Positions 1-6,562 of a DNA stretch of 10,498 nucleotides are shown here, in pieces; within the stretch, counting starts at the first letter, position 1, and the number at the start of each line of letters is the position of its first letter. The notes beneath the pieces are model-generated. The model searched no databases and was not told the DNA's origin. It was given only the letters and a program-made list of their open reading frames with translations. The position numbers and the translations under genes are program-made. The stretch is from Chitinophaga pinensis. GTDB taxonomy: Bacteria; Bacteroidota; Bacteroidia; UKL13-3. The stretch spans positions 1 to 10,498 of the forward strand of contig CAMCJW010000079.1 in the NCBI GenBank assembly GCA_945875195.1, read 5' to 3'.

Positions 1-1
1 A

Positions 2-79
2 ATAAGCAGGTATCGCTTAAGAAAAAAGATGAGCCTAGATAATGGAGCCAACCTTACTGAATATTTGAGTAAAATATAA
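2..79 (+). CDS. C-terminal fragment of a gene entering from the left, possibly LuxR-type HTH regulator
   Basis: A plus-strand frame is open from the window edge to a TAA at 77-79. Its last residues read SRYRLRKKMSLDNGANLTEY followed by LSKI and stop. From memory, an RYRLRKK-x-x-L stretch followed by an acidic/Asn turn and a short hydrophobic end resembles the last helix of the LuxR-like helix-turn-helix that closes many Bacteroidota sensor and TPR regulators. The visible part is only 25 codons, so the function is tentative. The frame ends directly at the terminator hairpin at 78-107, as expected for a gene converging on the minus-strand secreted protein. Nothing can be said about the rest of the protein. 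Confidence 0.5.
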   Translation: MSRYRLRKKMSLDNGANLTEYLSKI

Positions 80-107
80 AAGAAAAGCCCCGCTAAATTA
101 GCGAGGC
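78..107 (-). terminator. Intrinsic terminator of the 138-3407 gene
   Basis: Read on the minus strand this is GCCTCGCTA, loop ATT, TAGCGGGGC: a 9-bp stem with one U.G wobble, followed by TTTTCTTTT. It starts about 30 nt after the stop codon at 138-140. On the plus strand the wobble becomes a C.A mismatch and only a pyrimidine stretch follows, so the hairpin suits minus-strand transcription better. It may also serve the plus-strand gene ending at 79. Confidence 0.85.
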
Positions 108-137
108 CTCTCTTCTCAATTACAAACAAATCAGAAC

Positions 138-3100
138 TTATTCAACCAACAACTTGTAGGTTTTTACGGCTTGATCCAACTCTATTTTTACCAAATAAAT
201 GCCTGGAGTTAACGCTTGAACATCTAGGTTCAAACCGTTAATTGCGTTGGCTTCAGTATTGGCTTTTTCCATCATCAATGAACCCACTACATTGTATACA
301 CTTACTTTTGAATTAGCCTTAATGCTTTGCCCAAAATCTATATACAAATTATCAGTTGCTGGGTTAGGATACATTTTTACTGAATTCAAAACTTGAGTAG
401 CTAATCCAACTGCATCACAAATGGTACAAGTGTTCCAGCAATAAGCACCAATGGTTTTAGCCGCTGTATCAGATACTACCATATAACGATTGGTAAAGGT
501 TCCTGTAGTTTTGGTACACAAATCAGAAGGGCTAAACGACTCTTGATCGTCCCAATTACCAATTGTATACTTAAATTCATAAGCACCAGTATCTAAACTC
601 AAGGTAACGCCGTAAATGTTTGAACCAATTAAAGTCATTGGCGTACAAGCACCACACCAACCATTAAATGAACCATTTAAAGTAACTCCTTTAGAAAGGT
701 CTCCTACATAATTTTTCATGTTTACCTTAAAGGTAACCTTTGTCTTAGGTGCAGTATTTGCGCAGCTTACACAGCTTTCCCAACATACTACCGGCATGGT
801 ATCATTTGTTTTAGAAACCTTAATAGTACGATTGGTAAAACCAGATTTGGTAGTAGTACAAGTGAGACCTTCCTTCAAAATTTCTTGTGAAACCCAGTTA
901 CCAATTACATATTTAAAATCATAAGTGGTATCTTTATCTAATAACACGGTTGCAGCCCAAATATTGCTAGTCCCTAATTTAGTCATTGGGGTACATTTAC
1001 CGCACCAGTTGTTAAAGCTGCCATTCAAAGTAACGGTGTCGTTGGCATTCATAGCATATTTCGACATATCCACTCTAAATGTTAAATTGGTTTTTGTTGG
1101 TCCACCACTGCTACATGCATTACAAGTTTCCCAACAAACCATAGGAATAGAATCGTTTGCTTTAGTAGTTTTATAAATCCTATTGGTAAAGCCACTTGTA
1201 GTTTTGGTACAAGCTAAGGAAGGCGCTAAGTTTTCTTGCGAAACCCAGTTACCAATGGCATACTTATATTCATATTCCATAGCTGTATCTAAAGCAATGG
1301 TGGTAGTCCAAATTTTGGTTCCAACTATATTGGTCATTTTGGTACAAGCGCCGCACCAACCATTAAAAGTTCCATTTAAAGTAACTGTATCACCCGCATT
1401 CATTGGAATGTTTTTGGTATCAACAGTAAACTTCACATTCACCTTTGTAGGTGGCGGAGGCGTAATACCACCAGCCATCATTACATCATCAAAATAATAG
1501 GTTTTATTGCCAGCAGCTGCACCTGTAACACCAAAGTTAAAGAAAATAGAAAGCATCTTGTATTGATAGGTATAATTGATTGCAGCAGTACCACTAGATT
1601 GTTTTGAAAAATCAAATTCAATTACCTGCCACGCATTTGCAACGGTAGTTTTGGTATCTGTTTCTACACTCTTGGTATTATCTGTTGGCACCTCAGCTTT
1701 TAATTTTACAACAATGCCTGTATCTGGAGAAAACACTCTTACACGTATTTTATTTGAAGAGGCAGAAAACGGAATAACCTCTGCTAAGCCAGCCCCTGTG
1801 CTCATGGTAGTTCCGGCCCATAATTCTGCAGTATTGTTTTTAATTACTTTAGCTACTTTATTAGCTGCATTGTTTGGATCAGCTACAACACTGCTAGCAT
1901 TGCCACCAAAATCAACCATGGTATAGTTCACATTGCTCGAATCAAAAGTAATTGGCAATTTAACCTGAGCCATTACTGGAGGGGTTGTTCCTGCATAGCG
2001 AACATTGTCGAAATGATATGTTTTTGTACCGGCAGTTGCACCCGTTACGCCAAAATTAAAGAATACAGATAACATCTTATAGGTATAACCGTAATTAATT
2101 GGCGCGGTTCCTGTAGCTTGGTTAGCAAAATTAAATTCCAATTCACTCCACACATTGGCAACAGTTGTGCGTGCTTCTGTCTCTACACTTTTAGTTGGAT
2201 CTGTAGGATCTTCAGCTTTTAAACGAACAATAATTCCGCTATCAGGTGAATAAACCATCATTTTAATTTTAGCATTTGTTGAAGTAAATGGAATTGCCTC
2301 TGCCAAGCCAGTAGCTGTGCTCATAGTAGTTCCAGCCCATGTTTCGGCTGTATTCGATTTAATAACCTTTGCCACTTTATTTGTAGCATTTGTTGGATCA
2401 GCAACAACACTACTTGCAGTTCCACCAAAATCAGTCATGGTGTAATTAACATTGGTAGAATCGTAGTTAATTGGTAATTTTACCTGAGCCAAAATTGGAC
2501 CACTTGCTGGTACAAATTTCAGATCATCACAGTAATACACCTTTGTACCTGCAATAGCACCAGTAACACCAAAATTAAAGAATGCAGAAACTTTTTTATA
2601 GGTATAAGTGTAATTAATTGGAGCTGTTCCTGAAGCTTGATTGGCAAAATTAAACTCCAAAGTTTGCCAAGTATTCGCAGCCGTTGTGCGGGCTTCCGTT
2701 TCTACACTTTTACCTGCATCATTAGAATCTTCGGCTTTTAAACGAATAGCAATACCACTATCAGGTGAATAAACACGCATGGTCATTTTGCTAGCATTTG
2801 CCGCAAAAGGAATGGCACTCACAAATCCACTTGCAGGTCCAATAGTAGTGCCAGCCCACAACTCCGCAGTATTAGATTTTGTTACCTTAGCTACCTTATT
2901 GGTAGAAACCACAGGGTCGGTAAAAACCAAACTTGCATTTCCGCCAAAATCTTGCAATACATAATCAACGTTTGCGCTATCAAAATTTACTGGTAAATTC
3001 ATTGGCAACAAGCTTGTACAAGCCGAGCATGAATTCCAGCAAACCACTGGCAAAATAGTTGCAGCAGTAACATTCAACGACCTATTGGTAAATCCACCAT

Positions 3101-3407
3101 TGGTTACGGTACATGGCAAAGTGGAAGCCAATGCCTCTTGGGCGTTCCATCCACCTATTGTGAACTTATATTCTTGAGCGCCAACAGGTATTGGTAAAGT
3201 TACTTGCCAAATGTTGGTAGTTCCTTGTTTCACCATAGGGTTACACCTACCACACCACGAATTCCAGGTACCATTCACATAAACGGTATCATTTAATCCA
3301 ACATAATTGGACATGTCTACCTTGAAGGTGACATTGTTTTGAGCCTGAACCGCTACGTTTAGTAGCATCATCAGGAAAAAAACCTTGATTGTTGTAAAAA
3401 TTTTCAT
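138..3407 (-). CDS. Secreted multi-module carbohydrate-binding-like protein with T9SS sorting domain
   Basis: The 1089-residue protein starts with a Sec signal peptide (about residues 1-23, ending VQAQ). Residues 24-131 form a small beta-sandwich-like module (VTFKVDMSNY, then a VNGTWNSWCG type motif), resembling starch-binding/E-set domains. Three tandem modules of about 170 residues follow (139-300, 310-472, 482-645), each with FD(S)xNVxY, DFGG, ELWAGTT or ETWAGTT, SPDSG/SPDTG, KSVET, FFNFGVTGA and YYFDD-like strings. From memory, these resemble non-catalytic modules found with laminarinases. Three more copies of the first module type follow (655-766, 771-883, 888-997). Residues 1009-1089 are a T9SS type A sorting domain (MYPNPATDN; ends YLVKIELDQAVKTYKLLVE). 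No catalytic domain is visible. The likely role is glycan binding at the cell surface or in the medium, alongside the GH81 enzyme encoded 3.1 kb away on the same strand. Start: ATG in an A-rich context, directly before the signal peptide. Confidence 0.9.
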   Translation of the reverse strand: MKIFTTIKVFFLMMLLNVAVQAQNNVTFKVDMSNYVGLNDTVYVNGTWNSWCGRCNPMVKQGTTNIWQVTLPIPVGAQEYKFTIGGWNAQEALASTLPCTVTNGGFTNRSLNVTAATILPVVCWNSCSACTSLLPMNLPVNFDSANVDYVLQDFGGNASLVFTDPVVSTNKVAKVTKSNTAELWAGTTIGPASGFVSAIPFAANASKMTMRVYSPDSGIAIRLKAEDSNDAGKSVETEARTTAANTWQTLEFNFANQASGTAPINYTYTYKKVSAFFNFGVTGAIAGTKVYYCDDLKFVPASGPILAQVKLPINYDSTNVNYTMTDFGGTASSVVADPTNATNKVAKVIKSNTAETWAGTTMSTATGLAEAIPFTSTNAKIKMMVYSPDSGIIVRLKAEDPTDPTKSVETEARTTVANVWSELEFNFANQATGTAPINYGYTYKMLSVFFNFGVTGATAGTKTYHFDNVRYAGTTPPVMAQVKLPITFDSSNVNYTMVDFGGNASSVVADPNNAANKVAKVIKNNTAELWAGTTMSTGAGLAEVIPFSASSNKIRVRVFSPDTGIVVKLKAEVPTDNTKSVETDTKTTVANAWQVIEFDFSKQSSGTAAINYTYQYKMLSIFFNFGVTGAAAGNKTYYFDDVMMAGGITPPPPTKVNVKFTVDTKNIPMNAGDTVTLNGTFNGWCGACTKMTNIVGTKIWTTTIALDTAMEYEYKYAIGNWVSQENLAPSLACTKTTSGFTNRIYKTTKANDSIPMVCWETCNACSSGGPTKTNLTFRVDMSKYAMNANDTVTLNGSFNNWCGKCTPMTKLGTSNIWAATVLLDKDTTYDFKYVIGNWVSQEILKEGLTCTTTKSGFTNRTIKVSKTNDTMPVVCWESCVSCANTAPKTKVTFKVNMKNYVGDLSKGVTLNGSFNGWCGACTPMTLIGSNIYGVTLSLDTGAYEFKYTIGNWDDQESFSPSDLCTKTTGTFTNRYMVVSDTAAKTIGAYCWNTCTICDAVGLATQVLNSVKMYPNPATDNLYIDFGQSIKANSKVSVYNVVGSLMMEKANTEANAINGLNLDVQALTPGIYLVKIELDQAVKTYKLLVE
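417..1445 (-). repeat. Three tandem E-set/CBM-like repeats of ~112 codons with a six-cysteine pattern
   Basis: Residues 655-766, 771-883 and 888-997 of the secreted protein repeat at a pitch of about 117 residues. A fourth copy sits alone at residues 24-131 (3015-3338). Each copy has the order VxFxVDM, LNGxFNxWCGxC, IGNWxxQE, C(T)xTxxxFTNR, then CWxxCxxC. The six Cys per copy suggest disulfides or a metal site. The separated first copy suggests that the middle modules were inserted into an older four-repeat array. Confidence 0.85.
1473..2993 (-). repeat. Three tandem ~170-codon modules inside the secreted protein
   Basis: Residues 139-300, 310-472 and 482-645 are clear paralogous copies at a pitch of about 171 residues. 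Shared blocks are DFGG, WAGTT, KSVET, INYxYxYK and FFNFGVTG. Near-identical blocks persist at DNA level, so recent duplication or gene conversion is possible. The likely fold is a beta-jelly-roll carbohydrate-binding module, inferred only from resemblance. Confidence 0.85.
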
Positions 3408-3508
3408 TGTTTTTAGATTTGTTGATGTAAAAATAAACTAAAGATAATCTAAGCCTATTTTTGATAGCCCTTCATCACTATCACCAATAATAATTCAAAA
3501 TCAAAAAA

Positions 3509-3528
3509 CTACTACAACACTACTACAC
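3509..3528 (+). promoter_or_regulatory. Paired CTACTACAA half-sites upstream of the secreted binding protein gene
   Basis: CTACTACAA (3509-3517) and CTACTACAC (3520-3528) form a direct repeat at 11-bp pitch, 102-121 bp upstream of the start codon at 3407. Almost the same pair occurs upstream of the GH81 gene at 9908-9927. On the minus strand the pair lies between a TTTG and a GTTTTTTG string, spaced about like -33/-7 elements, so it may sit within a promoter. The binding factor is unknown. Confidence 0.5.
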
Positions 3529-3534
3529 AAAAAT

Positions 3535-3710
3535 GTAAAAAATTGATAACGTGTAATTTAATAAAAATTCGGTTTGACCCTAAAAAATCATTTTCCAACA
3601 ATATTTAAATAGCAGAAATCGCATGAATCACTTTCAAAAATTTTAGGATGAAAAAAAATCAAAGGACCTAATTCCCACACTATTTAAGCAAAAACGCATG
3701 CATTTTCAAA
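3535..3710. other. AT-rich intergenic stretch without a recognisable gene
   Basis: Between the paired CTACTACAA sites and the tRNA promoter I find only very short frames with stops in all phases, and no convincing hairpin or repeat. Confidence 0.5.
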
Positions 3711-3715
3711 AAAAC

Positions 3716-3746
3716 TTTGCAAAAATGAAAGGAAACCTTACTTTTG
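3716..3746 (+). promoter_or_regulatory. Promoter of the tRNA-Phe gene
   Basis: A TTTG (3716-3719) is separated by 19 bp from TACTTTTG (3739-3746). This is an exact match to the Bacteroidota housekeeping promoter pattern TTTG-N19-TAnnTTTG. Transcription would begin near 3753, giving a leader of about 60 nt before the tRNA. Confidence 0.75.
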
Positions 3747-3815
3747 CACTCCTTGGAAATAGGTGAAAGTCGTGTTTTAAGGAACAATTCACTACAGTTT
3801 AGGCAAAAGTGAAAC

Positions 3816-3888
3816 GGTGCGGTAGCTCAGTTGGTAGAGCAAAAGACTGAAAATCTTTGTGTCGGGGGTTCGAAACCCTCCCACACCA
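3816..3888 (+). tRNA. tRNA-Phe (anticodon GAA)
   Basis: The cloverleaf can be folded by hand. The acceptor is GGTGCGG with CCACACC and discriminator A73. The D-arm is GCTC...GAGC with loop AGTTGGTA. The anticodon stem is AAAGA/TCTTT around loop CTGAAAA, anticodon GAA at positions 34-36. The variable loop is GTGTC. The T-arm is GGGGG-TTCGAAA-CCCTC. The acceptor stem holds one C5.A68 mismatch where the usual partner would be G. The 3' CCA is not encoded (the genome reads ACA), so it must be added after transcription. The tRNA has its own promoter and terminator, so it is a single-gene unit. Confidence 0.95.
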
Positions 3889-3902
3889 CATGAAAGACCA
3901 AA

Positions 3903-3928
3903 GGCTCAAGCTCTGCTTGGGCCTTTTT
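3903..3928 (+). terminator. Intrinsic terminator after tRNA-Phe
   Basis: GGCTCAAGC, loop TCT, GCTTGGGCC forms a 9-bp stem with one T.G wobble, followed by TTTTT. It lies 15 nt after the tRNA's discriminator base. Confidence 0.9.
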
Positions 3929-3964
3929 CATTTAACGCAACGAGCCAAGCTCTAACGAAGGGGC

Positions 3965-4062
3965 GGAGAAGAAAGAGAAACAGAAAGAGGATGAATGTAA
4001 AAACCTGTTTCTGCCTCTCTTTTTGCTTCTCTTTCTCTTTCCCTTTCTCCTTCTCTTTCTTT
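3965..4062. repeat. Imperfect inverted purine/pyrimidine tract
   Basis: A nearly pure purine run (3965-3991) is followed after a ~20-nt spacer by a long, nearly pure pyrimidine run (about 4013-4062) made of CTTTCT/CTTTCC-like units. The two arms pair imperfectly: GAGAAGAAAGAGAA on the left is largely complementary to TTCTCTTTCTCTTTC on the right. The result is a long slippery hairpin and a low-complexity tract. No gene is credible here, though one frame runs through it by chance. Confidence 0.6.
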
Positions 4063-4079
4063 AATTAACTATAAACCGC

Positions 4080-4270
4080 AAGTGTCAATTACAAAGAAGG
4101 GAAACATTACTCAGTAAATGGCCTAAAGGCCACCTCCAAAATGAATGGATGATCCATTATTATCCCGGGCATAAATGCACCGGGCTAGTATTTCCTTTCT
4201 TACATATTAACCTAATTCAATAATCAAAAAGGAATGATACCTTGGGCTTGTATATTAATAGTTGAAGGGT
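4080..4270. repeat. Dispersed two-hairpin intergenic repeat, copy A (diverged)
   Basis: The copy contains hairpin 1, TGGCC-TAAA-GGCCA (4119-4132), and hairpin 2 (4164-4184), a stem of CCCGG with CCGGG around GCAT-AA-ATGC with one extra A. The flanks align with copies C and B (GAAACxxTACTCAGTAAATGG; CTAATTCAAxxATCAAAA; TTGAAGGGTA). It ends just before the stop codon of the Fic gene (4279). It is in the same orientation as the copies at 5439-5809. Confidence 0.8.
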
Positions 4271-4278
4271 AGCAATGC

Positions 4279-5316
4279 CTAAAAGTAATTATTCACTGCG
4301 AAATCAAATTGCGTGATAAAAATATTTTTGAATGGAAAAATATTGTTTTGCTCATAAAAAACCAGCATGGCCTTTTTATATTTTAAAGTATCAACGGTTC
4401 TAAATGAAATAGGACAATATTGATTGTTAATCAAAATGGCATTGCTAATAATTCTAGCTGTGCGCTTGTTTCCATCATTAAAAGGTTGAATGTAGGATAG
4501 TAAAACCAACGCCGATAAAGTTTTTATAAAAACGTTTGATTCCTTATTAATAACCTCACACAATTCCTCCAATGCTTCCCTAATTTGAAATTCATTGTCT
4601 AAGGGACGGTAATTTGTACCTGTAATTCCAACTCTCTGTTTTCTAATGTTTTTGTCAACGCCCAAATCCTTTATCAAAATCCCATGGATACTTTCTAATT
4701 TGGCAACAGTAAGTGTTTCTAAATAATCTGGATTTGCTACAATAAAATCAATCGCTTCCTTATGATTCAAAAGCATAATGGCCTCCTCTTTGGTTTTTCC
4801 AGAAGCCGTTTCTTTATCCTTGAGCAGGCGTTCAGTTTCTAATAATGAATAGGTATTACCTTCGATCTGCGAAGATTTCCAACTTAAATCTATTGCCAAT
4901 CGCTCCAACTCATTCTGATATTCTGCTGCTGTTAAATGATTCGTGTTCGACTTAAATTTATTTTGAAGCTCATTCAAGTTTTCCAATTCATATTTATCAA
5001 AAACTGCTATGCTTTTGAAAATCTCAAATACCTCAAAATTAAAATTATTACTGCTATTTCTCTCATCAAGCTCCTTTTCAAAATAGGTATCTATTTCAAT
5101 TGGATATAAAAACTGGTAATATGCACCAAGTTGGTATCGTGTATTTTTACCTTTTCCGAAAACTTCAATGTATTTTAGCGCAACATTTTTCTGTAAAATG
5201 CGCTTTATTGTGGCCAGCCCTACCGTAGGATTTGCCTTTTCAAAAATATCCTTTGATGAACAATTTGGATGCTCCCTTATAAATTCTAAAACTACTGAAA
5301 TGCTATTTTCTTGCAT
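4279..5316 (-). CDS. Fic-family protein with N-terminal winged helix and a degenerate Fic motif (His to Gln)
   Basis: The 345-residue protein has a DNA-binding-like winged helix at about residues 1-65 (VVLEFIREHP, NPTVGLATIKRILQ, then a wing ending TRYQLG). A Fic N-terminal region follows with SSQIEGN (148-154), which matches the class II inhibitory motif [ST]xxxE[GN]. The Fic core is at about 200-300 with the loop QPFNDGNKRTAR (277-288). The Fic consensus is HxFx[DE]GNxRxxR; all positions fit except the first, where the catalytic His is Gln (codon CAA at 4486-4488). Typical Fic enzymes transfer AMP from ATP to target proteins, and loss of this His normally abolishes that. The protein may therefore be a regulator that uses the Fic fold for ligand sensing, or an inactive homologue. 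Four copies of ATTCGGCTCA upstream suggest autoregulation through the winged helix. The gene is flanked by two-hairpin repeats on both sides. No antitoxin-like neighbour is visible. Confidence 0.9.
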   Translation of the reverse strand: MQENSISVVLEFIREHPNCSSKDIFEKANPTVGLATIKRILQKNVALKYIEVFGKGKNTRYQLGAYYQFLYPIEIDTYFEKELDERNSSNNFNFEVFEIFKSIAVFDKYELENLNELQNKFKSNTNHLTAAEYQNELERLAIDLSWKSSQIEGNTYSLLETERLLKDKETASGKTKEEAIMLLNHKEAIDFIVANPDYLETLTVAKLESIHGILIKDLGVDKNIRKQRVGITGTNYRPLDNEFQIREALEELCEVINKESNVFIKTLSALVLLSYIQPFNDGNKRTARIISNAILINNQYCPISFRTVDTLKYKKAMLVFYEQNNIFPFKNIFITQFDFAVNNYF

Positions 5317-5330
5317 AACCTAAATCTTAT

Positions 5331-5406
5331 ATTCGGCTCAAATATATTAATTATTCGGCTCAAAAAGAACAAATTTGAGCCGAATTTCAAAAATAATGAG
5401 CCGAAT
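5331..5406. promoter_or_regulatory. Four-site operator (ATTCGGCTCA) at the Fic gene promoter
   Basis: There are four exact copies of a 10-mer: ATTCGGCTCA at 5331-5340 and 5353-5362, and its reverse complement at 5376-5385 and 5397-5406. Spacing within each same-strand pair is 22 and 21 bp, about two helical turns. Downstream bases AAA are shared by three copies. The block ends 14 bp from the Fic start codon and overlaps the predicted -7 box, so a bound protein would block transcription. The winged helix of the Fic protein is the obvious candidate ligand. Confidence 0.75.
5339..5346 (-). promoter_or_regulatory. -7 box of the Fic gene
   Basis: On the minus strand the sequence is TATATTTG, an exact TAnnTTTG match. 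A TTTG lies 23 bp upstream (5370-5373), slightly longer than the usual spacing. The implied start near 5331 gives a leader of about 15 nt. The box overlaps the first ATTCGGCTCA site by two bases. Confidence 0.5.
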
Positions 5407-5438
5407 CGAAGCCTTTTTCGAAACATCCTTAAGCTTTA

Positions 5439-5623
5439 GAATGTGGGTTCAATGGGTGAAGGTCAAGTGCCAGGAGGGAAACTACTGCTCAATAAATGGC
5501 CTAAAGGCCACCTCCTAAATTTATGGATGCAACATAATAATCCCGGGCCTAAAGGACCCGGGCTATTATTTTCTTGCCTATAAATAACCCATTACCAAAA
5601 TCAAAATGAAAAATCACATTGTC
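5439..5623. repeat. Dispersed two-hairpin intergenic repeat, copy B
   Basis: This 185-bp unit is joined directly to copy C and starts GAATGTGGGTTCAATGG. It has hairpin 1 (5497-5510, TGGCC-TAAA-GGCCA) and hairpin 2 (5542-5562, CCCGGG-CC-TAAA-GG-A-CCCGGG with a bulged A). It ends CACATTGTC. No reading frame of note crosses it. The hairpins, the bulge and a TAG at the hairpin foot (read on the minus strand) recall REP elements mobilised by Y1-family (RAYT) transposases; this assignment is inference. Confidence 0.85.
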
Positions 5624-5809
5624 GAATGTGGGTTCAATGGTTGAAGGTCAAGTGCCAGGAAGGAAACTACTGCTCAGTAAATGGCCTAAAGGCCACCTCC
5701 TAAATTTATGGATGCACCATAATAATCCCGGGCCTAAAGGACCCGGGCTATTAATTTCTTCCTTATAGGTTAACTTAATTCAAATATCAAAATGGAGCGT
5801 CACATTGTC
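5624..5809. repeat. Dispersed two-hairpin intergenic repeat, copy C
   Basis: This 186-bp unit is nearly identical to copy B over its first ~130 bp and more diverged toward its end, where it resembles copy A instead (GTTAACTTAATTCAA). Hairpin 1 is at 5682-5695 and hairpin 2 at 5727-5747. It is followed by GAATTGGTATTGAAGGGTA (5810-5828), which may be the start of a truncated further unit. Confidence 0.85.
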
Positions 5810-5905
5810 GAATTGGTATTGAAGGGTAAAAGGGCAGCTGATAAATAAGCTCAACTACAAGAAGGCATTTTGGTTCAAACCGAAAAAAAAGGAAATGAGG
5901 TTTTA

Positions 5906-5938
5906 TTTGTGGTTGATTCAAAATTTTGTCTAATTTTG
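5906..5938 (+). promoter_or_regulatory. Promoter of the PKD lipoprotein gene
   Basis: TTTG (5906-5909), a 21-bp spacer, then TAATTTTG (5931-5938) match the Bacteroidota promoter pattern. The start would fall near 5945, about 50 nt before the ATG at 5996. This favours 5996 over the in-frame TTG at 5870 as the true start. Confidence 0.65.
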
Positions 5939-5995
5939 GCATGCTTGTTGGTATTTGGTAATACGGCCATCAGTTTAAAAAAAAGAACATCAATT

Positions 5996-6562
5996 ATGAA
6001 TAAAGCCTTATTCCTTCTGTTAATTACAGTAATCATCATTCCTTTTGGTTGCAAAAAATCCAATACAGATCCAATTGCGAGCTTCACTGTTTCGAACAAA
6101 AATCCAACCATTGGTGAGTTTGTAACTTTTACCAATACCTCCGAAAACGCCCACCACATTCAATGGACCTTTCCTGATGGCACCACAGCCTCTAGCAACT
6201 CTGTGTCTTACACTTTTAATTTTAATGGCATCTTCAATGTGCGATTAGATGCTTATGATAAAAATTCAACTTACTCAGATTTTGCTACTGAAGACATTAG
6301 CGTTTGTACCCCAGGTAATGTTGTGTTCTATACAGATAGTGGCAGCTATAAATCTCCTATTACCATTCAACTAAACAATGCTTTTGTAGGTACTTTGAGT
6401 AACCCATTTAATGGCATTCCTAATTGTGGCAGCCCGGGTGCAGTAACTGCAGAAATTTGTCCGGGCACCTATACTTATTATGCCGTTAGCGCCGAAAATA
6501 AGGTTTGGCAAAGCATGGTTAAAATAACTGCCAATGGTTGTGTAGCCATTAAACTGAATTAA
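5996..6562 (+). CDS. Small PKD-domain lipoprotein
   Basis: The 188-residue protein starts with a lipoprotein signal: MNK, a hydrophobic run, then IPFGC with Cys19 as the lipid-bearing residue. The following KKSNTD is typical of an exported Bacteroidota lipoprotein. Residues ~25-103 form a PKD domain (ASFTVSNKNPTIGEFVTFTN, IQWTFPDGT, VSYTFNFNGIFNVRLDAYD). The remaining ~85 residues, with four Cys (CTPG, PNCG, EICPG, NGCV), form a beta-rich part I do not recognise. The frame is open 42 codons further upstream to a TTG at 5870, but that extension overlaps the predicted promoter and would bury the lipobox. The gene converges on the GH81 gene and the two stop codons overlap at 6559-6562. A surface role, perhaps in glycan or protein binding, is a guess from the PKD domain. 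Confidence 0.85.
   Translation: MNKALFLLLITVIIIPFGCKKSNTDPIASFTVSNKNPTIGEFVTFTNTSENAHHIQWTFPDGTTASSNSVSYTFNFNGIFNVRLDAYDKNSTYSDFATEDISVCTPGNVVFYTDSGSYKSPITIQLNNAFVGTLSNPFNGIPNCGSPGAVTAEICPGTYTYYAVSAENKVWQSMVKITANGCVAIKLN

Noticed and set aside
718..2964. Several plus-strand open frames of 60-116 codons opposite the secreted binding protein gene
   Set aside because: They lie antisense to a well-supported coding region, recur at the pitch of its internal repeats, have no start context or known motif, and reflect codon bias of the real gene.
3859..4068. A 69-codon plus-strand frame over the tRNA end and the pyrimidine tract
   Set aside because: It begins inside the tRNA, crosses the terminator, and its C-terminal half is a Phe/Ser/Cys run dictated by the CTTTCT tract.
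5439..5809. CRISPR-like array
   Set aside because: Only two adjacent ~185-bp units plus one distant diverged copy are present, without short repeats and unique spacers.
5870..5995. In-frame 42-codon N-terminal extension of the PKD lipoprotein from a TTG
   Set aside because: It overlaps a good promoter match (5906-5938) and would place the lipobox at residue 61. The ATG at 5996 gives a textbook lipoprotein signal.
5875..6159. Minus-strand 94-codon frame opposite the lipoprotein
   Set aside because: It is antisense to a better-supported gene and shows no recognisable motif or start signal.
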